Positions 13,301-27,200 of a DNA stretch of 64,000 bases are shown one piece after another. This stretch comes from Palaemon carinicauda. Its lineage: Eukaryota > Arthropoda > Malacostraca > Decapoda > Palaemonidae. Every line of letters begins with the position of its first letter. Within the stretch, counting starts at the first letter, position 1. Both the position numbers and the translations under genes were made by a program. The stretch is taken from positions 92,684,669-92,748,668 of the forward strand of contig NC_090750.1 in assembly GCF_036898095.1 (NCBI RefSeq), written 5' to 3'. Below the pieces are notes generated by a model that made no database searches, was not told where the DNA came from, and worked only from the letters and a program-made list of their open reading frames with translations.

Positions 13301-15127
13301 GTCCTGTTCAAATGGTGAAATGAACAATTAGTTTCGTAGAGATTGTAGTTTTGTGGTGACTGATGCGGTGACGTCCTTGACTGGTGAACGCCAGGCTGGG
13401 GTTCGAATCCTGTTCAAATGGTGAAATGAACAATTAGTTTCGTATAGATAGTAGTTTTGTGGTGGCTGATGTGGTGACGTCCTTGACTGGTCAACGCCGG
13501 GCTGGGGTTCGAGTCCTGTTCAAATGGTGAAATGAACAATCAGTTTCGTATAGATAGTATTTTTGTATTGGCTGATGCGGTGACGTCCTTGACTGGTGGA
13601 AGACAGGCTGGGGTATGAGTCCTGTTCAAATGGTGAAATGAACAATTAGTTTCGTATAGATAGTAGTTTTATGGAGGCCGATGCGGTGACGTCCTTGATG
13701 GTGAACGCCGGGCTGGGGTTTGAGTCCTGTTCAAATGATGAAATGAACAATTAGTTTCGTATAGATAGTAGTTTTGTGGTGGCCGATGCGGTGACGTCCT
13801 TGACTGGTGAACGCCTAGGCTGGGGTTCGAGTCCTGTTCAGATGGTGAAATGAACAATTAGTTTCGTATAGATAGTAGTTTTGTGGTGGCTCATGCGGTG
13901 ACGTCCTTAACTGGTGAACGCCAGGCTGGGGTTCGAGTCCTGTTCAAATGGTGAAATGAACAATTAGTTTCGTATAGATAGTAGTTTTGTGGTGGCTGAT
14001 GCGGTGACGTCCTTGACTGGTGAACGCCAGGCTGGTGTTCGAGTCCTGTTCAAATGGTGAAATGAACAATTAGTTTCGTATAGATAGTAGTTTTGTGGTG
14101 GCTGATGCGGTGACGTCCTTGACTGGTGAACGCCAGGCTGGGTTCGAGTCCTGTTCAAATGTGAAATGAACAATTAAGTTTCGTATAGATAGTAGTTTTG
14201 TGGTGGCTGATGCGGTGACGTCCTTGACTGGTGAACGCCAGGCTGGGGTTCGAGTCCTGTTCAAATGGTGAAATGAACAATTAGTTTCGTATAGATAGTA
14301 GTTTTGTGGTGGCTGATGCGGTGACGTCCTTGACTGGTGAACGCCAGGCTGGGGTTCGAGTCTGTTCAAATGGTGAAATGAACAATAAGTTTCGTATAGA
14401 TAGTAGTTTTGTGGTGGTTCATGCGGTGACGTCCTTGACTGGTGAACGCCAGGCTGGGGTTCGAGTCCTGTTCAAATGGTGAAATGAACAATCAAGTTTC
14501 GTATAGATAGTAGTTTTGTGGTGGCCGATGCGGTGACGTCCTTGACTGGTGAACGCCAGGCTGGGGTTCGAGTCCTGTTCAAATGGTGAAATGAACAATT
14601 AGTTTCGTATAGATAGTAGTTTTGTGGTGGCCGATGCGGTGACGTCCTTGACTGGTGAACGCCAGGCTGGGTTCGAGTCCTGTTCAAATGGTGAAATGAA
14701 CAATTAGTTTCGTATAGATAGTAGTTTTGTGGTGGCCGATGCGGTGACGTCCTTGACTGGTGAACGCCGGGCTGGGGTTCGAGTCCTGTTCAAATGGTGA
14801 AATGAACAATTAGTTTCGTATAGATAGTAGTTTTGTGGTGGCCGATGCGGTGACGTCCTTGACTGGTGAAGCCAGGCTGGGGTTCGAGTCCTGTTCAAAT
14901 GGTGAAATGAACAATTAGTTTCGTATAGATAGTAGTTTTGTGGTGGCCGATGCGGTGACGTCCTTGACTGGTGAACGCCAGGCTGGGGTTCGAGTCCTGT
15001 TCAAATGGTGAAATGAACAGTAGTTTTTGGTGGCGATGCGGTGACGTCCTTGACTGGTGAACGCCAGGCTGGGGTTCGAGTCCTGTTCGAATGGTGAAAT
15101 GAACAATTAGTTTCGTATAGATAGTAG

Positions 15128-15237
15128 TTTTGTGGTGGCCGATGCGGTGACGTCCTTGACTGGTGAACGCCAGGCTGGGGTTCGAGTCCTGTTCAAATGG
15201 TGAAATGAACAATTAGTTTCGTATAGATAGTAGTTTT
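15128..15237 (+). promoter_or_regulatory. Representative unit with Pol III-type A box, B box and T-run terminators
   Basis: This well-preserved unit serves as an example. The A-box-like element TGGCCGATGCGG is at 15,136-15,147; it fits the tRNA A-box consensus TRGYNNARNNG except for T where a purine is expected. The B box GGTTCGAGTCC is at 15,179-15,189 and fits GGTTCGANTCC perfectly. Start-to-start spacing is 43 bp, as in real tRNA genes. TTTT runs lie at 15,128-15,131 (just before the A box) and 15,234-15,237 (just before the next A box at 15,242), so a transcript started upstream of the A box would stop after about 105-115 nt. This layout repeats every 106 bp. A and B boxes and T-run termination are established type 2 Pol III signals; actual transcription is inferred, not shown. 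Confidence 0.7.
15190..15212 (+). other. Conserved hairpin after the B box (example unit)
   Basis: Directly after the B box nearly every unit has TGTTCA, ten bases, then TGAACA: a perfect 6-bp inverted repeat. It persists through most of the array even where other positions vary. Common variants (TGTTCGAATGG, TGTTCAGATGG) weaken or shift it. It could form a small stem-loop in an RNA, or simply be an inherited feature of the founding sequence. Confidence 0.55.
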
Positions 15238-18200
15238 GTGGTGGCCGATGCGGTGACGTCCTTGACTGGTGAACGCCAGGCTGGGGTTTGAGTCCTGTTC
15301 AAATGGTGAAATGAACAATAAGTTTCGTATAGATAGTAGTTTTGTGGTGGCTCATGCGGTGACGTCCTTGACTGGTGAACACCAGGCTGGGGTTCGAGTC
15401 CTGTTCAAATGGTGAAATGAAGTTTCAGTAGTTTTGTGGTGGCCGATGCGGTGACGTCCTTGACTGGTGAACGCCAGGCTGGGGTTCGAGTCCTGTTCGA
15501 ATGGTGAAATGAACAATTAGTTTCGTATAGATAGTAGTTTTGTGGTGGCCTGATGCGGTGACGTCCTTGACTGGTGAACGCCAGGCTGGGGTTCGAGTCC
15601 TGTTCAAATGGTGAAATGAACAATTAGTTTCGTATAGATAGTAGTTTTGTGGTGGCTGATGCGGTGACGTCCTTGACTGGTGAACGCCAGGCTGGGGTTG
15701 AGTCCTGTTCAAATGGTGAAATGAACAATTAGTTTCGTATAGATAGTAGTTTTTTGGTGGCAGATTCTGTTCAAATGGTGAAATGAACAATTAGTTTCGT
15801 ATAGATAGTAGTTTTGTTGGCCGATGCGGTGACGTCCTTGACTGGTGAACGCCAGGCTGGGGTTCGAGTCCTGTTCAAATGGTGAAATGAACAATTAGTT
15901 TCGTATAGATAGTAGTTTTGTGGTGGCCGATGCGGTGACGTCCTTGACTGGTGAACGCCAGGCTGGGGTTCGAGTCCTGTTCAAATGGTGAAATGAACAA
16001 TTAGTTTCGTATAGATAGTAGTTTTGTGTGGCCGATGCGTGACGTCCTTGACTGGTGAATGCCGGGCTGGGGTTCGAGTCCTGTTCAAATGGTGAAATGA
16101 AAATTAGTTTCGTATAGATAGTAGTTTTGTGGTGGCCGATGCGGTGACGTCCTTGACTGGTGAACGCCGGGCTGGGGTTCGAGTCCTGTTCAAATGGTGA
16201 AATGAACAATTAGTTTCGTATAGATAGTAGTTTTGTGGTGGCCGATGCGGTGACGTCCTTGACTGGTGAACGCCGGGCTGGGGTTCGAGTCCTGTTCAAA
16301 TGGTGAAATGAACAATAATTTCGTATAGATAGTAGTTTTGTGGTGGCCGATGCGGTGACGTCCTTGACTGGTGAAGCCAGGCTGGGGTTCGAGTCCTGTT
16401 CAAATGGTGAAATGAACAATTAGTTTCGTATAGATAGTAGTTTTGTGGTGGCCGATGCGGTGACGTCCTTGACTGGTGAAGCCAGGCTGGGGTTCGAGTC
16501 CTGTTCAAATGGTGAAATGAACAATTAGTTTCGTATAGATAGTAGTTTTGTGGTGGCTGATGCGGTGACGTCCTTGACTGGTGAACGCCGGGCTGGGGTT
16601 CGAGTCCTGTTCAAATGGTGAAATGAACAATAAGTTTCGTATAGATAGTAGTTTTGTGGTGGCATGCGGTGACGTCCTTGACTGGTGAACGCCAGGCTGG
16701 GGTTCGAGTCCTGTTCAAATGGTGAAATGAACAATTAGTTTCGTATAGATAGTAGTTTTGTGGTGGCTCATGCGGTGACGTCCTTGACTGGTGAACGCCA
16801 GGCTGGGGTTCGAGTCCTGTTCAAATGGTGAAATGAACAATAAGTTTCGTATAGATAGTAGTTTTGTGGTGGCTGATGCGGTGACGTCCTTGACTGGTGA
16901 ACGCCAGGCTGGGGTTCGAGTCCTGTTCAAATGGTGAAATGAACAATTAGTTTCGTATAGATAGTAGTTTTGTGGTGGCTGATGCGGTGACGTCCTTGAC
17001 TGGTGAACGCGGGCTGGGGTTCGAGTCCTGTTCAAATGGTGAAATGAACAATTAGTTTCGTATAGATAGTAGTTTTGTGGTGGCTGATGCGGTGACGTCC
17101 TTGACTGGTGAATGTCGGGCTGGGGTTGAGTCCTGTTCAAATGGTGAAATGAACAATAGTTTCGTATAGATAGTAGTTTTGTGGTGGCCGATGCGGTGAC
17201 GTCCTTGACTGGTGAAAGCTAGGCTGGGGTTCGAGTCCTGTTCAGATGGTGAAATGAACAATTAGTTTCGTATAGATAGTAGTTTTGTGGTGGCTCATGC
17301 GGTGACGTCCTTAACTGGTGAACGCCAGGCTGGGGTTCGAGTCCTGTTCAAATGGTGAAATGAACAATTAGTTTCGTATAGATAGTAGTTTTGTGTGGCT
17401 GATGCGTGACGTCCTTGACTGGTGAACGCCAGGCTGGTGTTCGAGTCCTGTTCAAATGGTGAAATGAACAATTAGTTTCGTATAGATAGTAGTTTTGTGG
17501 TGGCTGATGCGGTGACGTCCTTGACTGGGGAACGCCAGGCTTGGGTTCGAGTCCTGTTCAAATGATGAAATGAACAATTAGTTTTGTATAGATAGTAGTT
17601 TTGTGGTGGTTGATGCGGTGACGTCCTTGACTGGTGAATGCCAGGCTGGGGTTCGAGTCCTGTTCAAATGGTGAAATGAACAATTAGTTTCGTATAGATA
17701 GTAGTTTTGTGGTGGCTGATGCGGTGACGTCCTTGACTGGTGAACGCCAGGCTGGGGTTCGAGTCCTGTTCAAATGGTGAATGAACAATAAGTTTCGTAT
17801 AGATAGTAGTTTTGTGGTGGTTCATGCGGTGACGTCCTTGACTGGTGAACGCCAGGCTGGGGTTCGAGTACTGTTCAAATGGTGAAATGAACAATAAGTT
17901 TCGTATAGATAGTAGTTTTGTGGTGGCTCATGCGGTGACGTACTTGACTGGTGAACTCCAGGCTGGGTTCGAGTCCTGTTCAAATGGTGAAATGAACAAT
18001 TAGTCATTATATAGATAGTAGTTTTGTGGTGGCTGATGCGGAGACGTCCTTGACTGGTGAATGCCGGGCTGGGGTTCGAGTCCTGTTCAAATGGTGAAAT
18101 GAACAATCGGTTTCGTATAGATAGTAGTTTTGTGGTGGTTGATGCGGTGACGTCCTTGACTGGTGAAAGCCGGGCTGGGGTTCGAGTCCTGTTCAAATGG

Positions 18201-21200
18201 TGAAATGAACAATCAGTTTCGTATAGATAGTAGTTTTGTGGTGGCTGATGCGGTGATGTCCTTGACTGGTGAACGCCGGGCTGGGGTTCGAGTCCTGTTC
18301 AAATGGTGAAATGAACAATCAGTTTCGTATAGATAGTAGATTTGTGGTGGCTGATGCGGTGACGTCCTTGACTGGTGAACGCCAGGCTGGGGTTCGAGTC
18401 CTGTTCAAATGGTGAAATGAACAATTAGTTTCGTATAGATAGTAGTTTTGTGGTGGCTGATGCGGTGACGTCCTTGACTGGTGAACGCCAGGCTGGGGTT
18501 CGAGTCCTGTTCAAATGGTGAAATGAACAATTATTTTGTATAGATAGTAGTTTTGTGGTGGCTGATGCGGTGACGTCCTTGACTGGTGAATGTCGGGCTG
18601 GGGTTCGAGTCCTGTTCAGATGGTGAAATGAACAATCAGTTTCGTATAGATAGTAGTTTTGTGGTGGCCGATGCGGTGACGTCCTTGACTGGTGAACGCC
18701 AGGCTGGGGTTCGAGTCCTGTTCAAATGGTGAAATGAATAATCAATTTCGTATAGATAGTAGTTTTTTGGTGGCCGATGTGGTGACGTCCTTGACTGGTG
18801 AACACCAGGCTGGGGTTCGAGTCCTGTTCAAATGGTGAAATGAACAATTAGTTTCGTATAGATAGTAGTTTTGTGGTGGCCGATGCGGTGACGTCCTTGA
18901 CTGGTGAACGCCAGGCTGGAGTTCGAGTCCTGTTCAAATGGTGAAATGAACAATTAGTTTCGTATAGATAGTAGTTTTGTGGTGGCCGATGCGGTGACGT
19001 CCTTGACTGGTGAACGCCGGGCTGGGGTTCGAGTCCTGTTCAAATGGTGAAATGAACAATTAGTTTCGTATAGATAGTAGTTTTGTGGTGGCCGATGCGT
19101 GACGTCCTTGACTGGTGAAGCCAGGCTGGGGTTCGAGTCCTGTTGAAAATGGTGAAATGAACAATTAGTTTTGTATAGATAGTAGTTTGTGGTGGCCGAT
19201 GCGGTGACGTCCTTGACTGGTGAACACCAGGCTGGGGTTCGAGTCCTGTTCGAATGGTGAAATGAACAATTGGTGGCCGATGCGGTGACGTCCTTGACTG
19301 GTGAACGCCAGGCTAGGGTTCGAGTCCTGTTCGAATGGTAAAATGAACAATTAGTTTTGTATAGATAGTAGTTATGTGGTGGCCGATGCGGTGACGTCCT
19401 TGACTGGTGAACGCCAGGCTTTGGTTCGAGTCCTGTTCGATTGGTGAAATGAACAATTAGTTTCGTATAGATAGTAGTTTTGTGGTGGCCGATGCAGTGA
19501 CGCCCTTGACTGGTGAACGCCAGGCTGGGGTTTGAGTCCTGTTCAAATGGTGAAATGAACAATTAGTTTCGTATAGATAGTAGTTTTGTGGTGGCCGATG
19601 CGGTGACGTCCTTGACTGGTGAACGCCAGGCTGGGGTTCGAGTCCTGTTCGAATGGTGAAATGAATAGTATTGGTGGCCGATGCGGTGACGTCCTTGACT
19701 GGTGAACGCCAGGCTGGGGTTCGAGTCCTGTTCGAATGGTGAAATGAACAATTAGTTTCGTATAGATAGTAGTTTTGTGGTGGCCGATGCGGTGACGTCC
19801 TTGACTGGTGAACGCCAGGCTGGGGTTCGAGTCCTGTTCAAATGGTGAAATGAACAATTAGTTTCGTATAGATAGTAGTTTTGTGGTGGCCGATGCGGTG
19901 ACGTCCTTGACTGGTGAACGCCAGGCTGGGGTTGAGTCCTGTTCAAATGGTGAAATGAACAATTAGTTTCGTATAGATAGTAGTTTTTTGGTGGTCCAGA
20001 TCGAGTCTGTTCAAATGGTGAAATGAACAATTAGTTTCGTATAGATAGTAGTTTTGTTGGCCGATGCGGTGACGTCCTTGACTGGTGAACGCCAGGCTGG
20101 GGTTCGAGTCTGTTCAAATGGTGAAATGAACAATTAGTTTCGTATAGATAGTAGTTTTGTGTGGCCGATGCGGTGACGTCCTTGACTGGTGAACGCCGGG
20201 CTGGGGTTCGAGTCCTGTTCAAATGGTGAAATGAACAATTAGTTTCGTATAGATAGTAGTTTTGTGGTGGCCGATGCGTGACGTCCTTGACTGGTGAATG
20301 CCGGGCTGGGGTTCGAGTCCTGTTCAAATGGTGAAATGAAAATTAGTTTCGTATAGATAGTAGTTTTGTGGTGGCCGATGCGGTGACGTCCTTGACTGGT
20401 GAACGCCGGGCTGGGGTTCGAGTCCTGTTCAAATGGTGAAATGAACAATTAGTTTCGTATAGATAGTAGTTTTGTGGTGGCTGATGCGGTGACGTCCTTG
20501 ACTGGTGAACGCCGGGCTGGGGTTCGAGTCCTGTTCAAATGGTGAAATGAACAATAGTTTCGTATAGATAGTAGTTTTGTGGTGGCTGATGCGGTGACGT
20601 CCTTGACTGGTGAACGCCAGGCTGGGGTTCGAGTCCTGTTCAAATGGTGAAATGAACAATTAGTTTCGTATAGATAGTAGTTTTGTGGTGGCGATGCGGT
20701 GACGTCCTTGACTGGTGAACGCCAGGCTGGGGTTCGAGTCCTGTTCAAATGGTGAAATGAACAATTAGTTTCGTATAGATAGTAGTTTTGTGGTGGCTGA
20801 TGCGGTGACGTCCTTGACTGGTGAACGCCAGGCTGGGGTTCGAGTCCTGTTCAAATGGTGAAATGAACAATTAGTTTCGTATAGATAGTAGTTTTGTGGT
20901 GGCTGATGCGGTGACGTCCTTGACTGGTGAACGCCAGGCTGGGGTTCGAGTCCTGTTCAAATGGTGAAATGAACAATAAGTTTCGTATAGATAGTAGTTT
21001 TGTGGTGGCTGATGCGGTGACGTCCTTGACTGGTGAACGCCGGGCTGGGGTTCGAGTCCTGTTCAAATGGTGAAATGAACAATTAGTTTCGTATAGATAG
21101 TAGTTTTGTGGTGGCTGATGCGGTGACGTCCTTGACTGGTGAACGCCAGGCTGGGGTTCGAGTCCTGTTCAAATGGTGAAATGAACAATAAGTTTCGTAT

Positions 21201-24200
21201 AGATAGTAGTTTTGTGGTGGCTGATGCGGTGACGTCCTTGACTGGTGAACGCCGGGCTGGGGTTCGAGTCCTGTTCAAATGGTGAAATGAACAATAAGTT
21301 TCGTATAGATAGTAGTTTTGTGGTGGCATGCGGTGACGTCCTTGACTGGTGAACGCCAGGCTGGGGTTCGAGTCCTGTTCAAATGGTGAAATGAACAATT
21401 AGTTTCGTATAGATAGTAGTTTTGTGGTGGCTGATGCGGTGACGTCCTTGACTGGTGAAGCCAGGCTGGGGTTCGAGTCCTGTTCAAATGGTGAAATGAA
21501 CAATAGTTTCGTATAGATAGTAGTTTTGTGGTGGCTGATGCGGTGACGTCCTTGACTGGTGAACGCCGGGCTGGGGTTCGAGTCCTGTTCAAATGGTGAA
21601 ATGAACAATTAGTTTCGTATAGATAGTAGTTTTGTGGTGGCTGATGCGGTGACGTCCTTGACTGGTGAACGCCGGGCTGGGGTTCGAGTCCTGTTCAAAT
21701 GGTGAAATGAACAATTAGTTTCGTATAGATAGTAGTTTTGTGGTGGCTGATGCGGTGACGTCCTTGACTGGTGAACGCCGGGCTGGGGTTCGAGTCCTGT
21801 TCAAATGGTGAAATGAACAATTAGTTTCGTATAGATAGTAGTTTTGTGGTGGCTGATGCGGTGACGTCCTTGACTGGTGAAGCCGGGCTGGGGTTCGAGT
21901 CCTGTTCAAATGGTGAAATGAACAATTAGTCGTATAGATAGTAGTTTTGTGGTGGCTGATGCGGTGACGTCCTTGACTGGTGAATGCCGGGCTGGGGTTC
22001 GAGTCCTGTTCAAATGGTGAAATGAACAATCAGTTTCGTATAGATAGTAGTTTTGTGGTGGCTGATGCGGTGACGTCCTTGACTGGTGAACGCCAGGCTG
22101 GGGTTCGAGTCCTGTTCAAATGGTGAAATGAACAATAGTTTCGTATAGATAGTAGTTTTGTGGTGGCTGATGCGGTGACGTCCTTGACTGGTGAACGCCA
22201 GGCTGGGGTTCGAGTCCTGTTCAAATGGTGAAATGAACAATTAGTTTCGTATAGATAGTAGTTTTGTGGTGGCTGATGCGGTGACGTCCTTGACTGGTGA
22301 ACGCCAGGCTGGGGTTCGAGTCCTGTTCAAATGGTGAAATGAACAATTAGTTTCGTATAGATAGTAGTTTTGTGGTGGCTGATGCGGTGACGTCCTTGAC
22401 TGGTGAACGCCAGGCTGGGGTTCGAGTCCTGTTCAAATGGTGAAATGAACAATTAGTTTCGTATAGATAGTAGTTTTGTGGTGGCCGATGCGGTGACGTC
22501 CTTGACTGGTGAACGGCTGGGGTTCGAGTCCTGTTCAAATGGTGAAATGAACAATTAGTTTCGTATAGATAGTAGTTTTGTGGTGGCCGATGCGGTGACG
22601 TCCTTGACTGGTGAACCAGGCTGGGGTTCGAGTCCTGTTCAAATGGTGAAATGAACAATAGTTTCGTATAGATAGTAGTTTTGTGGTGGCCGATGCGGTG
22701 ACGTCCTTGACTGGTGAACGCCAGGCTGGGGTTCGAGTCCTGTTCAAATGGTGAAATGAACAATAGTTTCGTATAGATAGTAGTTTTGTGGTGGCCGATG
22801 CGGTGACGTCCTTGACTGGTGAACGCCAGGCTGGGGTTCGAGTCCTGTTCAAATGGTGAAATGAACAATTAGTTTCGTATAGATAGTAGTTTTGTGGTGG
22901 CCGATGCGGTGACGTCCTTGACTGGTGAACGCCAGGCTGGGTTCGAGTCCTGTTCAAATGGTGAAATGAACAATTAGTTTCGTATAGATAGTAGTTTTGT
23001 GGTGGCCGATGCGGTGACGTCCTTGACTGGTGAACGCCAGGCTGGGGTTCGAGTCCTGTTCAAATGGTGAAATGAACAATTAGTTTCGTATAGATAGTAG
23101 TTTTGTGGTGGCCGATGCGGTGACGTCCTTGACTGGTGAACGCCAGGCTGGGGTTCGAGTCCTGTTCAAATGGTGAAATGAACAATTAGTTTTGTATAGA
23201 TAGTAGTTTGTGGTGGCCGATGCGGTGACGTCCTTGACTGGTGAACGCCAGGCTGGGGTTCGAGTCCTGTTCGAATGGTGAAATGAAGTTTCAGTATTGG
23301 TGGCCGATGCGGTGACGTCCTTGACTGGTGAACGCCAGGCTGGGGTTCGAGTCCTGTTCAAATGGTGAAATGAACAATTAGTTTCGTATAGATAGTAGTT
23401 TTGTGGTGTCCGATGCGGTGACGTCCTTGACTGGTGAACGCCAGGCTGGGTTCGAGTCCTGTTCAAATGGTGAAATGAACAATTAGTTTCGTATAGATAG
23501 TAGTTTTTTGGTGGCCGATGCGGTGACGTCCTTGACTGGTGAACGCCAGGCTGGGGTTCGAGTCCTGTTCAAATGGTGAAATGAACAATTAGTTTCGTAT
23601 AGATGGTAGTTTTTTGGTGGCAGATTCTGTTCAAATGGTGAAATGAACAATTAGTTTCGTATAGATAGTAGTTTTGTTGGCCGATGCGGTGACGTCCTTG
23701 ACTGGTGAACGCCGGGCTGGGGTTCGAGTCCTGTTCAAATGGTGAAATGAACAATTAGTTTCGTATAGATAGTAGTTTTGTGGTGGCTGATGCGGTGACG
23801 TCCTTGACTGGTGAACGCCAGGCTGGGGTTCGAGTCCTGTTCAAATGGTGAAATGAACAATTAGTTTCGTATAGATTGTAGTTTTGTGGTGGCTGATGCG
23901 GTGACGTCCTTGACTGGTGAACGCCGGGCTGGGGTTGAGTCCTGTTCAAATGGTTAAATGAACAATTAGTTTCGTATAGATAGTAGTTTTGTGGTGGCTG
24001 ATGCGGTGACGTCCTTGACTGGTGAACGCCAGGCTGGGGTTCGAGTCCTGTTCAAATGGTGAAATGAACAATCAGTTTCGTATAGATAGTAGTTTTGTGG
24101 TGGCTGATGCGGTGACGTCCTTGACTGGTGAACGCCAGGCTGGGGTTCAAGTCCTGTTCAAATGGTGAAATGAACAATAGTTTCGTATAGATAGTAGTTT

Positions 24201-27200
24201 TGTGGTGGCGATGCGGTGACGTCCTTGACTGGTGAACGCCAGGCTGGGGTTCGAGTCCTGTTCAAATGGTGAAATGAACAATAGTTTCGTATAGATAGTA
24301 GTTTTGTGGTGGCTGATGCGGTGACGTCCTTGACTGGTGAACGCCAGGCTGGGGTTCGAGTCCTGTTCAAATGGTGAAATGAACAATTAGTTTCGTATAG
24401 ATAGTAGTTTTGTGGTGGCTGATGCGGTGACGTCCTTGACTGGTGAACGCCAGGCTGGGGTTCGAGTCCTGTTCAAAGGGTGAAATGAACAATTAGTTTC
24501 GTATAGATAGTAGTTTTGTGGTGGCTGATGCGGTGACGTCCTTGACTGGTGAACGCCAGGCTGGGGTTCGAGTCCTGTTCAAATGGTGAAATGAACAATA
24601 AGTTTCGTATAGATAGTAGTTTTGTGGTGGCTGATGCGGTGACGTCCTTGACTGGTGAACGCCGGGCTGGGGTTCGAGTCCTGTTCAAATGGTGAAATGA
24701 ACAATAAGTTTCGTATAGATAGTAGTTTTGTGGTGGCTGATGCGGTGACGTCCTTGACTGGTGAACGCCAGGCTGGGGTTCGAGTCCTGTTCAAATGGTG
24801 AAATGAACAATTAGTTTCGTATAGATAGTAGTTTTGTGGTGGCATGCGGTGACGTCCTTGACTGGTGAACGCCGGGCTGGGGTTCGAGTCCTGTTCAAAT
24901 GGTGAAATGAACAATTAGTTTCGTATAGATAGTAGTATTGTGGTGGTGACGTCCTTGACTGGTGAAGTGGTGCTGATGCTGTGACGTCCTTGACTGGTGA
25001 ACGCCAGGCTGGGGTTCGAGTCCTGTTCAAATGGTGAAATGAACAATTAGTTTCGTATAGATAGTAGTTTTGTGGTGGCTGATGCGGTGACGTCCTTGAC
25101 TAGTGAACGCCAGGCTGGGGTTCAAGTCCTGTTCAAATGGTGAAATGAACAATTAGTTTCGTATAGATAGTAGTTTTGTGGTGGACTGATGCGGTGACGT
25201 CCTTGACTGGTGAACGCCAGGCTGGGGTTCGAAGTCCTGTTCAAATGGTGAAATGAACAATTAGTTTCGTATAGATAGTAGTTTTGTGGTGGCTGATGTG
25301 GTGACGTCCTTGACTGGTCAACGCCGGGCTGGGGTTCGAGTCCTGTTCAAATGGTGAAATGAACAATCAGTTTCGTATAGATAGTATTTTTGTATTGGCT
25401 GATGCGGTGACGTCCTTGACTGGTGAACGCCAGGCTGGGGTTGAGTCCTGTTCAAATGGTGAAATGAACAATTAGTTTCGTATAGATAGTAGTTTTGTGG
25501 TGGCCGATGCGGTGACGTCCTTGACTGGTGAACGCCGGGCTGGGGTTCGAGTCCTGTTCAAATGGTGAAATGAACAATTAGTTTCGTATAGATAGTAGTT
25601 TTGTGGTGGCTGATGCGGTGACGTCCTTGACTGGTGAAAGCCAGGCTGGGGTTCGAGTCCTGTTCAAATGGTGAAATGAACAATTAGTTTCGTATAGATA
25701 GTAGTTTTGTGGTGGCTGATGCGGTGACGTCCTTGACTGGTGAACGCCAGGCTGGGGTTCGAGTCCTGTTCAAATGGTGAAATGAACAATTAGTTTCGTA
25801 TAGATAGTAGTTTTGTGGTGGCTGATGCGGTGACGTCCTTGACTGGTGAACGCCAGGCTGGTGTTCGAGTCCTGTTCAAATGGTGAAATGAACAATTAGT
25901 TTCGTATAGATAGTAGTTTTGTGGTGGCTGATGCGGTGACGTCCTTGACTGGTGAACGCCAGGCTGGGTTCGAGTCCTGTTCAAATGGTGAAATGAACAA
26001 TTAGTTTCGTATAGATAGTAGTTTTGTGGTGGCTGATGCGGTGACGTCCTTGACTGGTGAACGCCAGGCTGGGGTTCGAGTCCTGTTCAAATGGTGAAAT
26101 GAACAATTAGTTTCGTATAGATAGTAGTTTTGTGGTGGCTGATGCGGTGACGTCCTTGACTGGTGAACGCCAGGCTGGGGTTCGAGTCTGTTCAAATGGT
26201 GAAATGAACAATAAGTTTCGTATAGATAGTAGTTTTGTGGTGGCCGATGCGGTGACGTCCTTGACTGGTGAACGCCAGGCTGGGGTTCGAGTCCTGTTCA
26301 AATGGTGAAATGAACAATTAGTTTCGTATAGATAGTAGTTTTGTGGTGGCCGAGCGGTGACGTCCTTGACTGGTGAACGCCAGGCTGGGGTTCGAGTCCT
26401 GTTCAAATGGTGAAATGAACAATTAGTTTCGTATAGATAGTAGTTTTGTGGTGGCCGATGCGGTGACGTCCTTGACTGGTGAACGCCAGGCTGGGTTCGA
26501 GTCCTGTTCAAATGGTGAAATGAACAATTAGTTTCGTATAGATAGTAGTTTTGTGGTGGCCGATGCGGTGACGTCCTTGACTGGTGAACGCCAGGCTGGG
26601 GTTCGAGTCCTGTTCAAATGGTGAAATGAACAATTAGTTTCGTATAGATAGTAGTTTTGTGGTGGCCGATGCGGTGACGTCCTTGACTGGTGAACGCCAG
26701 GCTGGGGTTCGAGTCCTGTTCAAATGGTGAAATGAACAATTAATTTCGTATAGATAGTAGTTTTGTGGTGGCCGATGCGGTGACGTCCTTGACTGGTGAA
26801 ACAGGCTGGGGTTCGAGTCCTGTTCGAATGGTGAAATGAACAATTAGTTTCGTATATATAGTAGTTTTGTGGTGGCTGATGCGGTGACGTCCTTGACTGG
26901 TGAACGCCAGGCTGGGTTCGAGTCCTGTTCGAATGGTGAAATGAACAATTAGTTTCGTATAGATAGTAGTTTTGTGGTGGCCGATGCGGTGACGTCCTTG
27001 ACTGGTGAACGCCAGGCTGGGGTTCGAGTCCTGTTCAAATGGTGAAATGAACAATTAGTTTCGTATAGATAGTAGTTTTGTGGTGGTGATGCGGTGACGT
27101 CCTTGACTGGTGAACGCCGGGCTGGGGTTCGAGTCCTGTTCAAATGGTGAAATGAACAATTAGTTTCGTATAGATAGTAGTTTTGTGGTGGCGATGCGGT

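Larger units (their letters stand above)
1..13950 (+). repeat. Diverged left block of the satellite
   Basis: Units here carry many base substitutions relative to the central consensus but are mostly full length. Distinct variant units recur in the same order at long intervals. One is the short unit containing GGCAGATTCTG (near 905, 7,967 and 11,605). Another is the unit with GTGACGTACTTGACTGG (near 281, 3,890, 4,632, 6,012 and 9,418). A third is the unit containing GGGGTCATATATATA (near 4,908, 6,079 and 9,908). Ordered recurrence of variants shows that blocks of many units were duplicated together, so this part is a degraded higher-order repeat. Confidence 0.85.
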
